Assembly: GCF_000829415.1 (NCBI RefSeq)
Contig: NZ_AP014637.1
Coordinates: 2,616,001 to 2,680,000, forward strand
Reading direction: 5' to 3'
DNA from: Pseudomonas sp. StFLB209
Lineage (GTDB): Bacteria; Pseudomonadota; Gammaproteobacteria; Pseudomonadales; Pseudomonadaceae
DNA length: 64,000 nucleotides
A program made the translations under genes and the position numbers. Positions within the stretch are counted from its first letter, which is position 1. Every line of letters starts with the position of its first letter. Below the pieces are notes generated by a model. It searched no databases. It was not told where the DNA came from and was given only the letters and a program-made list of their open reading frames with translations. Shown in pieces: positions 20,676 to 29,814 of this stretch.

Positions 20676-22610
20676 GTGTCTGCTGTCCTTTCTCTGCTGC
20701 GTAGTCGTTTGTTGCGTCCTGTATTCATTGCTCTTGGTATTGCCCTTCTGGTGCAAGTGCTGGTCGCTGTTGCGCTGACACGCAGCACGGTGGCTGCGCT
20801 GGAGGCTGATCTTGCCCGCAGTCTGGGTGTGGATTCGCAACAGCTGTCGACTCAGTTGGAGCGTGCCAGTAACGAAGTTGCTTCCAGCCTGGAAGCGCTA
20901 TCGACCAATACCCGCCAGCGTTTGAGTCAGGGCTTGTCCACTCGTTTGAAGGATGAGCAGGGGCAACTGCGTGCCACGCTGGAAAAGAACCTGCACGAGT
21001 CTGCCAATGACATGGCCGAATTGCTGGCGGCGGTTGCGCCGCGTGCCATGTGGGATAACGACACCCCGACCCTCTCCGAATTCGCCCGCCGGGCGCAGCG
21101 CAATCCCAACGTGTTGTTCGTCGTCTATGACGATGCGGCCGGTGAGCACCTGACTCGCTACCTGGATCGAGATAACGCCAAGATCAAGGCGCTGCTGGCC
21201 AAGGGGCAGGGCGAGCGGGCCATGGACAAGGTCCTGGATGCGGCGAAAACCGATCCGGGTGTGTATTACGTCGAAGCATCGATCAGCCCCAATGGCGTCG
21301 AGATCGGCAAGGTGCGCATGGGGGTTTCTACCAGTGCGGTGGAAGAAAACCTGACTGCGCTGGACAAGCGCTTTTCGGGCCTCATCAGCAGTAGCGAGCA
21401 ACTGGTTTCAGAGAGCCTGGCCAGTGCTTCGGCAGGCAGTTCGACGGCGCTGCGCAGCCGCTTGCAGGAGGCACACAACACTGCCGACACCATGGCGGGC
21501 AATACCCGGCTGGCGGTGCAGCAAGCAGCTGAATCACTGCGCTGGAGGATTGGTCTGAGCCTGGCGCTGGTCGGGTTGGGTGTGCTGCTGTTGGTGGCTG
21601 TGGTGCTTGGGCGGCGGGTGGTCAGCAAACTGCGCTTGCTGATTGCGGCCCTGAATGACCTGGCAGCGGGTGAGGGTGATTTGACCAAGCGGGTCAAGCT
21701 CGACAGCGATGACGAAATTGGCGATATGTCGGCAGCGGTCAACCGGTTTGTCGACAAGCTGCAGCCAATCGTGCGTGAGGCGGGTGAGGTGGCCCAGCGT
21801 ACCGGTGTCGAAATCGGCGTGATGAGCGAGCGCAATGCCGGTGCTGATGCGGCAGCCGGGCGGCAACGTGACGAAGTCGCCGCCAGCTTGCAGGCGCTGG
21901 AGCGTATGGCTGATGAGGCGCAGAACGAAAGCCAGGTGATGCAGAGTGCGTTGCAGCAAGTGGTGGGAATCAAGCAGGCGACCGATGAAACCACGCGCAC
22001 TGCCAACCAGGTGGGCGGTCTGATCGAGGCGCTGGCCGGGCAGGTCGAGACCGGTGCTCAGGTGATTGAGCGTCTGGCCCAGCAGAGTCAGCAGATCGAA
22101 GTGGTGCTTGAGGTGATTCACGGGATTGCCGAGCAGACCAACCTGCTGGCCCTGAACGCGGCGATTGAAGCGGCGCGGGCCGGTGAAACCGGACGTGGTT
22201 TTGCTGTGGTGGCGGACGAGGTGCGGGCGCTGGCCAGCAAGACTCAAAGCTCCACAGGCGATATTCAGGAACATATCGTGGCGTTGCAGCGCGGCGCCAA
22301 GGAGGCGGTGGCGGCAATTGATCAGGCCGGCCGGCAGGCCAAAGAGGGGTTGGCGGTGTTGCGTGACAGTTCCAGGTTGCAGCAGTCGGTGCAGGAGTCG
22401 GTCGAGCAGGTGCATGCGGCCATTGGTCTGGCAACTCAGGCCGCGGTGCATCAGGCGCAAGGTGCGCAGGCGGTGCGTGGTCGGGTCGAGGTGATCCATG
22501 CCCAGGCGGAGCGCGCAGCGCAGGCGGTATCGGAAACCACTGCCAGTGGTAAAGTGCTGAGTGGTCTGGCGGCGCAGCTCAAGGCGAGCCTGGGGCAGTT
22601 CCGGGCTTGA
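20676..22610 (+). CDS. Methyl-accepting chemotaxis protein
   Basis: 644 residues. TM1 lies at about 10-35 ([18 protein letters not shown]), a periplasmic ligand-binding region of roughly 245 residues contains [16 protein letters not shown] and [25 protein letters not shown], reminiscent of a Cache/PAS-like fold; TM2 is at about 290-312; a HAMP follows ([15 protein letters not shown]) and the MA domain carries the hairpin signature ([32 protein letters not shown]). The ligand cannot be told. The GTG at 20676 is preferred, with GGAAGGAG six to seven bases upstream. It sits after purA, as a chemoreceptor gene does in several pseudomonads. Confidence 0.93.
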   Translation: MSAVLSLLRSRLLRPVFIALGIALLVQVLVAVALTRSTVAALEADLARSLGVDSQQLSTQLERASNEVASSLEALSTNTRQRLSQGLSTRLKDEQGQLRATLEKNLHESANDMAELLAAVAPRAMWDNDTPTLSEFARRAQRNPNVLFVVYDDAAGEHLTRYLDRDNAKIKALLAKGQGERAMDKVLDAAKTDPGVYYVEASISPNGVEIGKVRMGVSTSAVEENLTALDKRFSGLISSSEQLVSESLASASAGSSTALRSRLQEAHNTADTMAGNTRLAVQQAAESLRWRIGLSLALVGLGVLLLVAVVLGRRVVSKLRLLIAALNDLAAGEGDLTKRVKLDSDDEIGDMSAAVNRFVDKLQPIVREAGEVAQRTGVEIGVMSERNAGADAAAGRQRDEVAASLQALERMADEAQNESQVMQSALQQVVGIKQATDETTRTANQVGGLIEALAGQVETGAQVIERLAQQSQQIEVVLEVIHGIAEQTNLLALNAAIEAARAGETGRGFAVVADEVRALASKTQSSTGDIQEHIVALQRGAKEAVAAIDQAGRQAKEGLAVLRDSSRLQQSVQESVEQVHAAIGLATQAAVHQAQGAQAVRGRVEVIHAQAERAAQAVSETTASGKVLSGLAAQLKASLGQFRA

Positions 22611-22736
22611 TGGGGCTGGTATGCGGGTGGCGGCTTCGGTCGCCACTGATTTGTGTGGCGGGGGATTTGCGTAGGTGGCGCTAGGGCGGCATTGATTGTC
22701 GGTTAGGGTGATGAAAAACCGGATCGCAGAAAGCAC

Positions 22737-22761
22737 AAAACCGAGCCAGTGGCTCGGTTTT
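22737..22761. terminator. Bidirectional terminator between mcp and tRNA-Leu genes
   Basis: A perfect 11-bp stem, AAAACCGAGCC / GGCTCGGTTTT, with a three-base AGT loop. A-run and T-run on either side let it serve both the leftward tRNA-Leu transcript and the rightward chemoreceptor gene. Confidence 0.85.
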
Positions 22762-22769
22762 GTTTGAAT

Positions 22770-22856
22770 TGGTGCCCAGGAGAAGACTCGAACTTCCACG
22801 ACCGTAAGGTCACCAGCACCTGAAGCTGGCGTGTCTACCAATTTCACCACCTGGGC
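22770..22856 (-). tRNA. tRNA-Leu (anticodon CAG)
   Basis: 87 bases including encoded CCA. The acceptor arms GCCCAGG/CCTGGGC pair perfectly, with discriminator A. The anticodon stem CCAGC/GCTGG holds loop TTCAGGT, giving anticodon CAG (reads CUG). The long class II variable arm is GACC-TTAC-GGTC and the T loop is GTTCGAGTC. It is the promoter-distal copy of a tandem pair. Confidence 0.95.
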
Positions 22857-22921
22857 GGATATTGCATTTGCAGCGTTTGCTTTTTCAGCTACATCCAAGA
22901 CATTATCTTGAATGTTTGAAT

Positions 22922-23008
22922 TGGTGCCCAGGAGAAGACTCGAACTTCCACGGCCGTAAGGCCACCAGCACCTGAAGCTGGCGTGTCTACCAATTTCACC
23001 ACCTGGGC
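22922..23008 (-). tRNA. tRNA-Leu (anticodon CAG), second copy
   Basis: 87 bases including CCA, identical to the neighbouring copy except for a paired change in the variable arm (GGCC-TTAC-GGCC here, GACC-TTAC-GGTC there), which keeps the stem base-paired. The two genes are 65 bases apart and probably share one leftward transcript whose promoter lies above 23008. Confidence 0.95.
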
Positions 23009-23235
23009 AACTCGTTGCATTTGGCTTTAATTTCGTTTGAAATCAAAGCTTGTCACAACTCAACGTAGGCTGTGCCGTCGTTGTGGTGCGCATCATAGGG
23101 ATGGCATGAAAGCCTGTAAAGCTCTTTTTAAGGTTTTTGAAAAAAAGTGACTGGATGGGGTTAGACGCCTTCATTTAGCGTTTCAATCCCGTATATGCGA
23201 AACTGCGCCCTTACAGATAAGGTGAACGAATACTA

Positions 23236-25824
23236 ATGGCCGATTGGCAATCCCTCGATCCCGAGGCCGCCCGTGAAGCGGAAAAATACGAAAACCCCAT
23301 TCCCAGCCGCGAGCTGATCCTGCATCACCTCGCTGAGCGTGGTTCGCCCGCTGCCCGTGAGCAGCTGGTCGACGAATTCGGTCTGACCACCGAAGACCAG
23401 ATCGAAGCCCTGCGCCGCCGTTTGCGGGCCATGGAGCGCGATGGTCAACTGATTTACACCCGTCGCGGCACCTATGCGCCGGTCGACAAGCTGGACCTGA
23501 TCCTGGGTCGCGTGTCGGGCCACCGTGACGGCTTCGGCTTTCTGGTTCCGGACGATGGTTCCGATGACCTGTTCCTGAGCCCGGCGCAGATGCGCCTGGT
23601 GTTCGACGGCGACCGTGGCCTGGCGCGTGTGGCCGGTTTTGATCGTCGTGGTCGCCGCGAAGGGGTGATTGTCGAAGTCATCTCCCGTGGGCATGAAACC
23701 ATCGTGGGTCGCTACTACGAAGAAAGCGGCATTGGTTTCGTGGTGCCTGACAATCCCAAGGTCCAGCAGGAAGTGCTGATCACCCAGGGACGTAACGGTG
23801 GCGCCAAGGTGGGCCAGTTCGTCTCGGTGAAGATTACCCACTGGCCGACCCCGCGCTTCCAGCCTCAAGGTGACGTGGTCGAAGTGGTAGGCAACTACAT
23901 GGCTCCGGGCATGGAAATCGACGTTGCGCTGCGCAGCTACGATATTCCGCATGTCTGGCCGCAAGGGGTGCTCAAGGAGGCCGGGCGCCTCAAGCCCGAA
24001 GTCGAAGAGCGCGACAAGGCCAACCGCATCGACCTGCGCCATCTGCCGTTCGTGACCATCGACGGCGAAGATGCCCGCGACTTCGACGATGCGGTGTACT
24101 GCGAAGCGCGCCCCGGCAAACTGCGGCTGTTCTCTGGCGGCTGGAAGCTGTACGTGGCGATTGCCGACGTTTCCAGTTATGTGAAAGTTGACTCGGCGCT
24201 GGATGCCGAGGCCCAGGTGCGTGGCAACTCGGTGTATTTCCCCGAGCGCGTCGTGCCCATGCTGCCGGAAGAACTGTCCAATGGCCTGTGCTCACTGAAT
24301 CCGCATGTCGATCGCCTTGCCATGGTCTGCGAGATGGATTTCTCCAAGACCGGCGAGATGGTCGATTACGTGTTCTATGAAGCCGTGATCCACTCCCATG
24401 CGCGCCTGACCTATAACAAGGTCAGCACCATCCTTGAGCACTCGCGTACTTCCGAAGCACGCAAGCTGCGTGAGCAATACAACGAAGTGGTGCCGGACCT
24501 CAAGCAACTGTATGCACTGTACAAGGTGCTGCTGGGCGCACGGCATGCGCGTGGTGCCATCGATTTCGAAACCCAGGAAACCCGCATCATCTTCGGTGCC
24601 GAGCGCAAGATCGCCGAGATCCGCCCGACCACCCGCAACGATGCGCACAAGCTGATCGAGGAGTGCATGCTGGCGGCCAACGTGGCCACTGCCGAATTCC
24701 TCAAGAAGCACGAGATTCCTGCCCTGTACCGGGTGCATGACGGCCCGCCGCCAGAGCGTCTGGAAAAGCTCAGTGCCTTTCTTGGTGAGCTGGGGCTTTC
24801 GCTGCACAAGGGCAAAGAGGGGCCAACCCCGAAGGATTACCAGGCGCTGCTGGAAACCGTGCGTGAACGCCCGGACCATCACCTGATCCAGACCGTGATG
24901 TTGCGTTCGTTGAGCCAGGCAGTCTACACCTCCGACAACAACGGCCACTTCGGCCTGAACTACGAGGCCTACACGCACTTCACCTCGCCAATCCGTCGCT
25001 ATCCGGACCTGCTGACCCACCGTGCGATCCGCAGTGTGATCCGTTCCAAGCGCGAGACGCCCCATGTGCGGCGTGCTGGCGGGGCGACCATTCCCAAGGC
25101 GCGGATCTATCCGTACGACGAAACAAGCCTTGAGCAACTGGGCGAGCAGTGCTCGATGAGCGAGCGCCGTGCCGACGAGGCCACCCGCGACGTGGTCAAC
25201 TGGCTCAAGTGCGAGTACATGAAAGACCGCGTGGGTGAGACGTTCCCGGGTGTCATCACCGCCGCGACCGGCTTTGGCCTGTTTGTCGAGCTGACTGACA
25301 TCTATGTCGAAGGCATGGTGCATGTCACTGCCTTGCCGGACGACTACTACCATTATGACCCTGTGCACCATCGCCTGGCTGGTGAGCGCAGCGGGCGCAG
25401 CTACCGCTTGGGCGACAGCATTGAAGTGAAGGTCATGCGCGTCAATCTGGACGAACGCAAGATCGACTTCGAAGTGCCGGCCGGTTCAGCGACTGCAGCT
25501 GCACCGCGCAAGCGTCAGTTGCAGGGGCAAAATCAGGGGCAGAGCCAATCGCCTTTCAGTGAGCCGCCTGCAGCGCCGGCAAAAAAAGAGCGGCGCGCCA
25601 CTTCAGGCAAACGTGCGGTGGCTGATGCTTACTATCCGAGCGATGCCGTGGCCAAAAACGCCGAGGTGCGCAAGAGCCGGGAAATGAAAAAGGCGCTGCT
25701 GGCCGAAGCCAAGGGCGCTGGCAAGTCTTCAGGCAAGTCCTCATCGCACAGCGGTGAGCCTGCAGGCAAGCCGACCAAGCATCGCAAGGGGCCATCGCGG
25801 TCCAAGTCCAAGGGCAAGTCATGA
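23236..25824 (+). CDS. rnr: Ribonuclease R
   Basis: 862 residues. An N-terminal helix-turn-helix-like domain (SRELILHHLAERGSPA) precedes two cold-shock domains (GRVSGHRDGFGFLVPDDGSDD), the RNB catalytic domain (VTIDGEDARDFDDAVYCEA, with the metal-binding Asp cluster), an S1 domain (VGETFPGVITAATGFGLFVEL) and a long Lys/Ser-rich basic tail from about residue 755. RNase R is the hydrolytic 3'-5' exonuclease for structured RNA, trans-translation and cold growth. The ATG at 23236 matches the conserved MADWQSLDPEAAREAEKYENPIPSRE-type start. It overlaps rlmB by four bases. Confidence 0.96.
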   Translation: MADWQSLDPEAAREAEKYENPIPSRELILHHLAERGSPAAREQLVDEFGLTTEDQIEALRRRLRAMERDGQLIYTRRGTYAPVDKLDLILGRVSGHRDGFGFLVPDDGSDDLFLSPAQMRLVFDGDRGLARVAGFDRRGRREGVIVEVISRGHETIVGRYYEESGIGFVVPDNPKVQQEVLITQGRNGGAKVGQFVSVKITHWPTPRFQPQGDVVEVVGNYMAPGMEIDVALRSYDIPHVWPQGVLKEAGRLKPEVEERDKANRIDLRHLPFVTIDGEDARDFDDAVYCEARPGKLRLFSGGWKLYVAIADVSSYVKVDSALDAEAQVRGNSVYFPERVVPMLPEELSNGLCSLNPHVDRLAMVCEMDFSKTGEMVDYVFYEAVIHSHARLTYNKVSTILEHSRTSEARKLREQYNEVVPDLKQLYALYKVLLGARHARGAIDFETQETRIIFGAERKIAEIRPTTRNDAHKLIEECMLAANVATAEFLKKHEIPALYRVHDGPPPERLEKLSAFLGELGLSLHKGKEGPTPKDYQALLETVRERPDHHLIQTVMLRSLSQAVYTSDNNGHFGLNYEAYTHFTSPIRRYPDLLTHRAIRSVIRSKRETPHVRRAGGATIPKARIYPYDETSLEQLGEQCSMSERRADEATRDVVNWLKCEYMKDRVGETFPGVITAATGFGLFVELTDIYVEGMVHVTALPDDYYHYDPVHHRLAGERSGRSYRLGDSIEVKVMRVNLDERKIDFEVPAGSATAAAPRKRQLQGQNQGQSQSPFSEPPAAPAKKERRATSGKRAVADAYYPSDAVAKNAEVRKSREMKKALLAEAKGAGKSSGKSSSHSGEPAGKPTKHRKGPSRSKSKGKS

Positions 25825-26579
25825 GTGAGCTGGAAAAAGTCTACGGCGTGCATGCCGTAGAGGCGTTGTTGCGTCATCACCCCAAACGGGTCAAGCAGAT
25901 CTGGCTGGCGGAAGGGCGCAGCGAGCCGCGGGTGCAGAACCTGGTTGAACTGGCCACGCAGAACCGCGTGCAGATCGGTCAGGCCGAGCGTCGCGAGATG
26001 GACGCCTGGGTTGAAGGCGTGCATCAGGGTGTGGTCGCGGAAGTCAGCCCCAGCCAGGTCTGGGGCGAGGCGATGCTCGATGAGTTGCTTGAGCGTCATG
26101 AAGGCACGCCATTGCTGCTGGTGCTCGACGGCGTGACCGATCCGCACAACCTCGGTGCCTGCCTGCGCACCGCCGATGCCGCCGGTGCGCTGGCGGTGAT
26201 CGTGCCCAAGGACAAATCGGCAACCCTCAATGCCACGGTGCGTAAAGTGGCCTGTGGTGCCGCTGAGGTCATCCCGCTGGTGGCGGTAACCAACCTGGCG
26301 CGTAGCCTGGAAAAACTGCAAAAACGCGGCGTGTGGATCGTCGGCACTGCGGGCGAAGCCGAGCAGGAGCTGTACCAGCAGGATCTTACCGGGCCGATCG
26401 CCATTGTCATGGGCGCCGAAGGCAAAGGCATGCGCCGTCTGACCCGCGAGCATTGCGATTTTCTGGTGCGCCTGCCCATGGCCGGCAGCGTCAGCAGCCT
26501 CAATGTCTCGGTTGCGACCGGTGTGTGTCTGTTCGAAGCCCTGCGCCAGCGCGGCACCAAATCGGCCGGCAAGAAATAA
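25821..26579 (+). CDS. rlmB: 23S rRNA (guanosine-2'-O)-methyltransferase RlmB
   Basis: 252 residues. The N-terminal substrate-binding domain (VYGVHAVEALLRHHPKRVKQIWL) precedes a SPOUT methyltransferase with the trefoil knot motifs LVLDGVTDPHNLGACLRTADA, IVMGAEGKGMRRLT and SVSSLNVSVATGVCLFEALRQR. It methylates G2251 in the 23S P loop. rnr and rlmB overlap by ATGA. A strong terminator follows, and in many pseudomonads rpsF comes next; here a three-gene cassette intervenes. Confidence 0.96.
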   Translation: MSELEKVYGVHAVEALLRHHPKRVKQIWLAEGRSEPRVQNLVELATQNRVQIGQAERREMDAWVEGVHQGVVAEVSPSQVWGEAMLDELLERHEGTPLLLVLDGVTDPHNLGACLRTADAAGALAVIVPKDKSATLNATVRKVACGAAEVIPLVAVTNLARSLEKLQKRGVWIVGTAGEAEQELYQQDLTGPIAIVMGAEGKGMRRLTREHCDFLVRLPMAGSVSSLNVSVATGVCLFEALRQRGTKSAGKK

Positions 26580-26596
26580 GGCTGGCCTGATAAAAG

Positions 26597-26624
26597 TGCC
26601 CCGACTGGTTCGGGGCATTTTTTT
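26597..26624 (+). terminator. Rho-independent terminator after rlmB
   Basis: Stem TGCCCCGA/TCGGGGCA (26597-26604 with 26610-26617), five-base loop, followed by seven T. It ends the rnr-rlmB transcript, so the following cassette needs its own promoter. Confidence 0.9.
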
Positions 26625-26709
26625 GCCCGTATGAAACATCTCAGGGGCAATATTTACCGGCGCGTGCAGGCTTTTCTTCTTTCGCTGTAGGGCATATCTG
26701 TTTTTCTCT

Positions 26710-26723
26710 GAAAACTGGTTTTC
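26710..26723. promoter_or_regulatory. Inverted repeat upstream of the catalase-like/lodAB cassette
   Basis: GAAAAC-TG-GTTTTC, a perfect six-base inverted repeat about 70 bases before the first start codon of the cassette. It could be an operator. No convincing sigma-70 hexamer pair is visible in 26625-26793, so the promoter itself is not located. Confidence 0.35.
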
Positions 26724-26793
26724 GAGAGGGCGAGCGCCTATCCATTAGTCATGCACACATCAAGTGCCATGCACCTGGAGAAGGAATCTCGCC

Positions 26794-27810
26794 ATGAAAG
26801 AGCCTGCATCCGAAGTCGCGTTCACAGGGTCACACGACCCTGACCACGAGGCGATTGCCTGTCTTGAATACCTGTTTATCGAAAAGACCCAGAAAGCCCG
26901 CATTCGCCAGGGCCAGTGCCCGGTTCGACGTCCCGTGTTCCTGCGCCTCAATGGCGTTGCTCATGGACGCTTCGACGTGCTGGGCAACCTTCCCGAATCC
27001 TTGCGCGTCGGGCTGTTTGCCAAGGCGGGTAGCTACCCGGCGTGGGCCCGATATTCCTGCGATATCCCTGATGACGAGCCGGACTTCAAGGCGACGGTAG
27101 GGTTAGGTATCAAACTGTTCGATGTGCCGGGTCTCAAGTCTTTGGCGCCGGACGAGCACACGCCGACCCTGGACTTTCTGCTGCAAAACCATCCGGTGTT
27201 CTTCGTCAGGACCGCCAGGGACATGTGCGAATTCTTTCGGGATCCCGACGCCTGGGATCGTGAGCATCCAGAAACCCGTAAGGAGCTCGATGCAATGAGA
27301 AAAGCCGTACCCAGTGTGCTGCTAAGTGAGCTCTGGAGTGTGGTCCCTTATCGTTTTGGGGACTCGGGCTACTGCAAGTACAAGATCGTGCCGGAGTATG
27401 CGCCGCCGGCAGATGAGCCCGACGATGCCGATCCCGGCTACTTGCGCAAGGATCTGCGCAAACGGCTGGCGACAGGCGAGGCGCGCTTGCATTTCATGGT
27501 GCAGCACTGGACGTCGAGCGAGACCGCGCCCGTAGACGATGCCATGGCGCTGTGGGATGAAGCTGCAATGCCTGCTGTGCACGTGGCCACCCTGACATTG
27601 CCCATGCAGGACATTGATGCGCGCAGCCAGACCGAATATGGCGAGGCACTTGCCTACAACCCGTGGCGGACCCTCAAGGAGCATGAGCCGGTCGGCAGCA
27701 TCGCCGAGGCTAGAAAAGTGATTTATCAGGCCTCGGCAAGCGTGCGCAGAAACTACAACGGACAAACGCTGGGTGAGCCACAGCTTCCCAGGCCCACGCT
27801 GCTTGAATAA
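26794..27810 (+). CDS. Catalase-like haem protein (y4iL-like)
   Basis: 338 residues, shorter than a true catalase (about 480+). The fold signature is retained: RLNGVAHGRFDVLGNLPESLRVGLFAKAGSYPAWARYS resembles the distal-haem region with His57, and a later AYNPWRTLKEHEPVGSIAEARKVIYQAS segment is typical of catalase-like proteins related to rhizobial y4iL. The canonical catalase proximal R-x3-Y motif is not obvious, so catalase activity is not assured; peroxidase or another haem function is possible. No signal peptide. The ATG at 26794 has AAGGA eight bases upstream. It precedes a peroxide-producing LodA-type oxidase by 36 bases, so removing H2O2 or helping maturation is a reasonable inference. 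Confidence 0.75.
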   Translation: MKEPASEVAFTGSHDPDHEAIACLEYLFIEKTQKARIRQGQCPVRRPVFLRLNGVAHGRFDVLGNLPESLRVGLFAKAGSYPAWARYSCDIPDDEPDFKATVGLGIKLFDVPGLKSLAPDEHTPTLDFLLQNHPVFFVRTARDMCEFFRDPDAWDREHPETRKELDAMRKAVPSVLLSELWSVVPYRFGDSGYCKYKIVPEYAPPADEPDDADPGYLRKDLRKRLATGEARLHFMVQHWTSSETAPVDDAMALWDEAAMPAVHVATLTLPMQDIDARSQTEYGEALAYNPWRTLKEHEPVGSIAEARKVIYQASASVRRNYNGQTLGEPQLPRPTLLE

Positions 27811-27846
27811 CCCTTTTCTACGACACTCCGTTCAAGGATGGACACG

Positions 27847-29814
27847 ATGGATAACAGCAATACGACTCGCGAAGAAACATCAGCACCCGATCTCGGAACT
27901 ATTGTACGAGCCGTGATTCACCCGGGAATCGGCATCGCCCGGCTTGGTAGCAGCCTGGAAGCCGATGGTTTTTTCATCGGGCCTGAAACTCTGGAGCTCG
28001 GCAGCGGTGTGCTGGGCGATGCGCGCGACGACACAGGCGCATTGATGCGCCAGGCCGCACGCTTTCGCATTTATGGTTATGACGCCAATGACCGGGTGGT
28101 AGCAGAACTCACCGCCGCCCAGGCACAGATCGACTGGCAGGTACACCTGGCTAATCGCAAGGCCCAGTGGTACAGGTTCGAGATGGCGATGGATCTTCCT
28201 GAGGCCGGGGACTTGGAAATGAAGCTGCGCAACGATCATATCGCCGGTGCTGAGCGAGAGGCGCTGGTCATCGACCCTGGCGCCCGGTCCATCAGTGGTA
28301 AAAATCGTAGCGGTCAGGATTATCAGTTTGACACCGGCCAATTCATGGGGGGCAAAGTTCCGTTGGGTGAGCTGCGCACCGACTCAGACGGGCGCTTGCT
28401 GGTGTTGGGCGGTTTTGCGCAGTCTGCGTCGCCCACCGGCAAACTGATTTACGATAAGGATGAGCAGGGCAGCTTTGCCAATGCCAGCGAGTGGTTCGAT
28501 GACACGTCCGACGGCCCGGTCAGCGCCACGGTCGTGCTCAATGGCAAGTCCCTGCCGGTGGAGCCGGCATGGGTCGTTGCCGCACAACCCAGCTTCGCGC
28601 CTCATGTGGTCGGTTGGCGAACGCTCTATGATCTGCTGGTCGACACCTACATCGATTGTGGCTGGATGCAGCCTGTCGAGACGGTCTCTTTTCAGCGCGA
28701 TGTCTTGCCAGTGCTGCAACGTTTGAGCGGCTTGCAATGGGTCAACAAAGGCTTCGCCAGCCTGTACGGTTATGGCGCGCCGATGGATTTCACCAATCGA
28801 AAACTGCTGGCCAAATTGTCCCTGACTGACGAAACCTACAGCCATCTGCGGCGTACAGTGTTCAACGCTTTTCGCGCGGCTGACAACAGTGTTCACGAAC
28901 AGCGCACCTGGCCCTGGCTATACGGGGATACTTTTGGTGGCGATGAGGACTTGCCCGGTAATCATCTGGCGCTATCAGCGGGTCGCAGCAGCATATTGAA
29001 GCGCTGGGTTGCTGGAGACTTCATCAATGACTGGCAGGCAGAGCCTGCTCCGGTAGCCTCCTTCGACAGGTTGCCAGTGGCCATGCAGCCGGCGATGCTC
29101 GATCAGGCGGCGCTGCATTTTTGCGTGGCCGATGCGTTTCACCCTGGTATCGAATTGAGCTGGCCGATGCGCCACGCTTCGATCTATCGCGCGCCATTCC
29201 GTATCAAGGCTCTACCGGATGGTCAGCCCGTGCCCGAGTATGGACTGGTGCTGGATCAGAAAAAGGCCTTGAGTGCCGAGGGGCCTTTGCATGCCCAGCC
29301 TCCTGGGGGGCTGAGTCGCTGGATGGCGTTGCCCTGGCAGGTCGATGCGGTGGGTTGTCGCTCTGGCTATGACAAGGACTATGACCCCTACCTGCCGACT
29401 TTCTGGCCTGCGCAAGTGCCGAACCAGGTTTTGAGTGAGGCCGATTACAATCTGGTCATTGATGAATCGCTGCCGCGTGAGCAGCGCTTGGCGTTGTTCA
29501 ACAAAAGGGCTCACTGGGGACGTCAACTGCCGAAGAGGTTTATCGATCAGGCCATGACGGTGGTTGCAGATGTCGGCGTGTTGGGTGTTGTGGAGGCTCG
29601 TCCGGGTATTGTCGATGACGAGGACTTTCCAGCTGTCATGCATGTCGAAATCGAGCGCCGATCTGCAGCCAGCGCGGCCTCGGGTCGATTGCCGGTGGCG
29701 ATTTCGGCCGCCGCTGCACAGGGCGCCTTTGGTGATGAGCTGCAAAGCCTGATTCTGGCGGGCTGGGACAGTGTCGAGCAATACGAAGAGTTCTGCCGGA
29801 TTTTCAAGCGTTGA
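27847..29814 (+). CDS. LodA/GoxA-family cysteine-tryptophylquinone amino-acid oxidase
   Basis: 655 residues. The N-terminus IHPGIGIARLGSSLEADGFFIGPE is the family hallmark. Two segments hold the expected cofactor residues: HFCVADAFHPGIELSW with Cys426 and LSRWMALPWQVDAVGC with Trp497, which align with the Cys and Trp crosslinked to CTQ in Marinomonas LodA (Cys516, Trp581). Members oxidise L-lysine at the epsilon amine or glycine, releasing ammonia and H2O2; LodA is secreted and antibacterial. The substrate here is unknown. No Sec signal is seen, which is usual for the family. The ATG at 27847 has AAGGA nine bases upstream; an ATG three codons earlier lacks spacing. The stop overlaps the next gene's TTG start. 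Confidence 0.85.
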   Translation: MDNSNTTREETSAPDLGTIVRAVIHPGIGIARLGSSLEADGFFIGPETLELGSGVLGDARDDTGALMRQAARFRIYGYDANDRVVAELTAAQAQIDWQVHLANRKAQWYRFEMAMDLPEAGDLEMKLRNDHIAGAEREALVIDPGARSISGKNRSGQDYQFDTGQFMGGKVPLGELRTDSDGRLLVLGGFAQSASPTGKLIYDKDEQGSFANASEWFDDTSDGPVSATVVLNGKSLPVEPAWVVAAQPSFAPHVVGWRTLYDLLVDTYIDCGWMQPVETVSFQRDVLPVLQRLSGLQWVNKGFASLYGYGAPMDFTNRKLLAKLSLTDETYSHLRRTVFNAFRAADNSVHEQRTWPWLYGDTFGGDEDLPGNHLALSAGRSSILKRWVAGDFINDWQAEPAPVASFDRLPVAMQPAMLDQAALHFCVADAFHPGIELSWPMRHASIYRAPFRIKALPDGQPVPEYGLVLDQKKALSAEGPLHAQPPGGLSRWMALPWQVDAVGCRSGYDKDYDPYLPTFWPAQVPNQVLSEADYNLVIDESLPREQRLALFNKRAHWGRQLPKRFIDQAMTVVADVGVLGVVEARPGIVDDEDFPAVMHVEIERRSAASAASGRLPVAISAAAAQGAFGDELQSLILAGWDSVEQYEEFCRIFKR

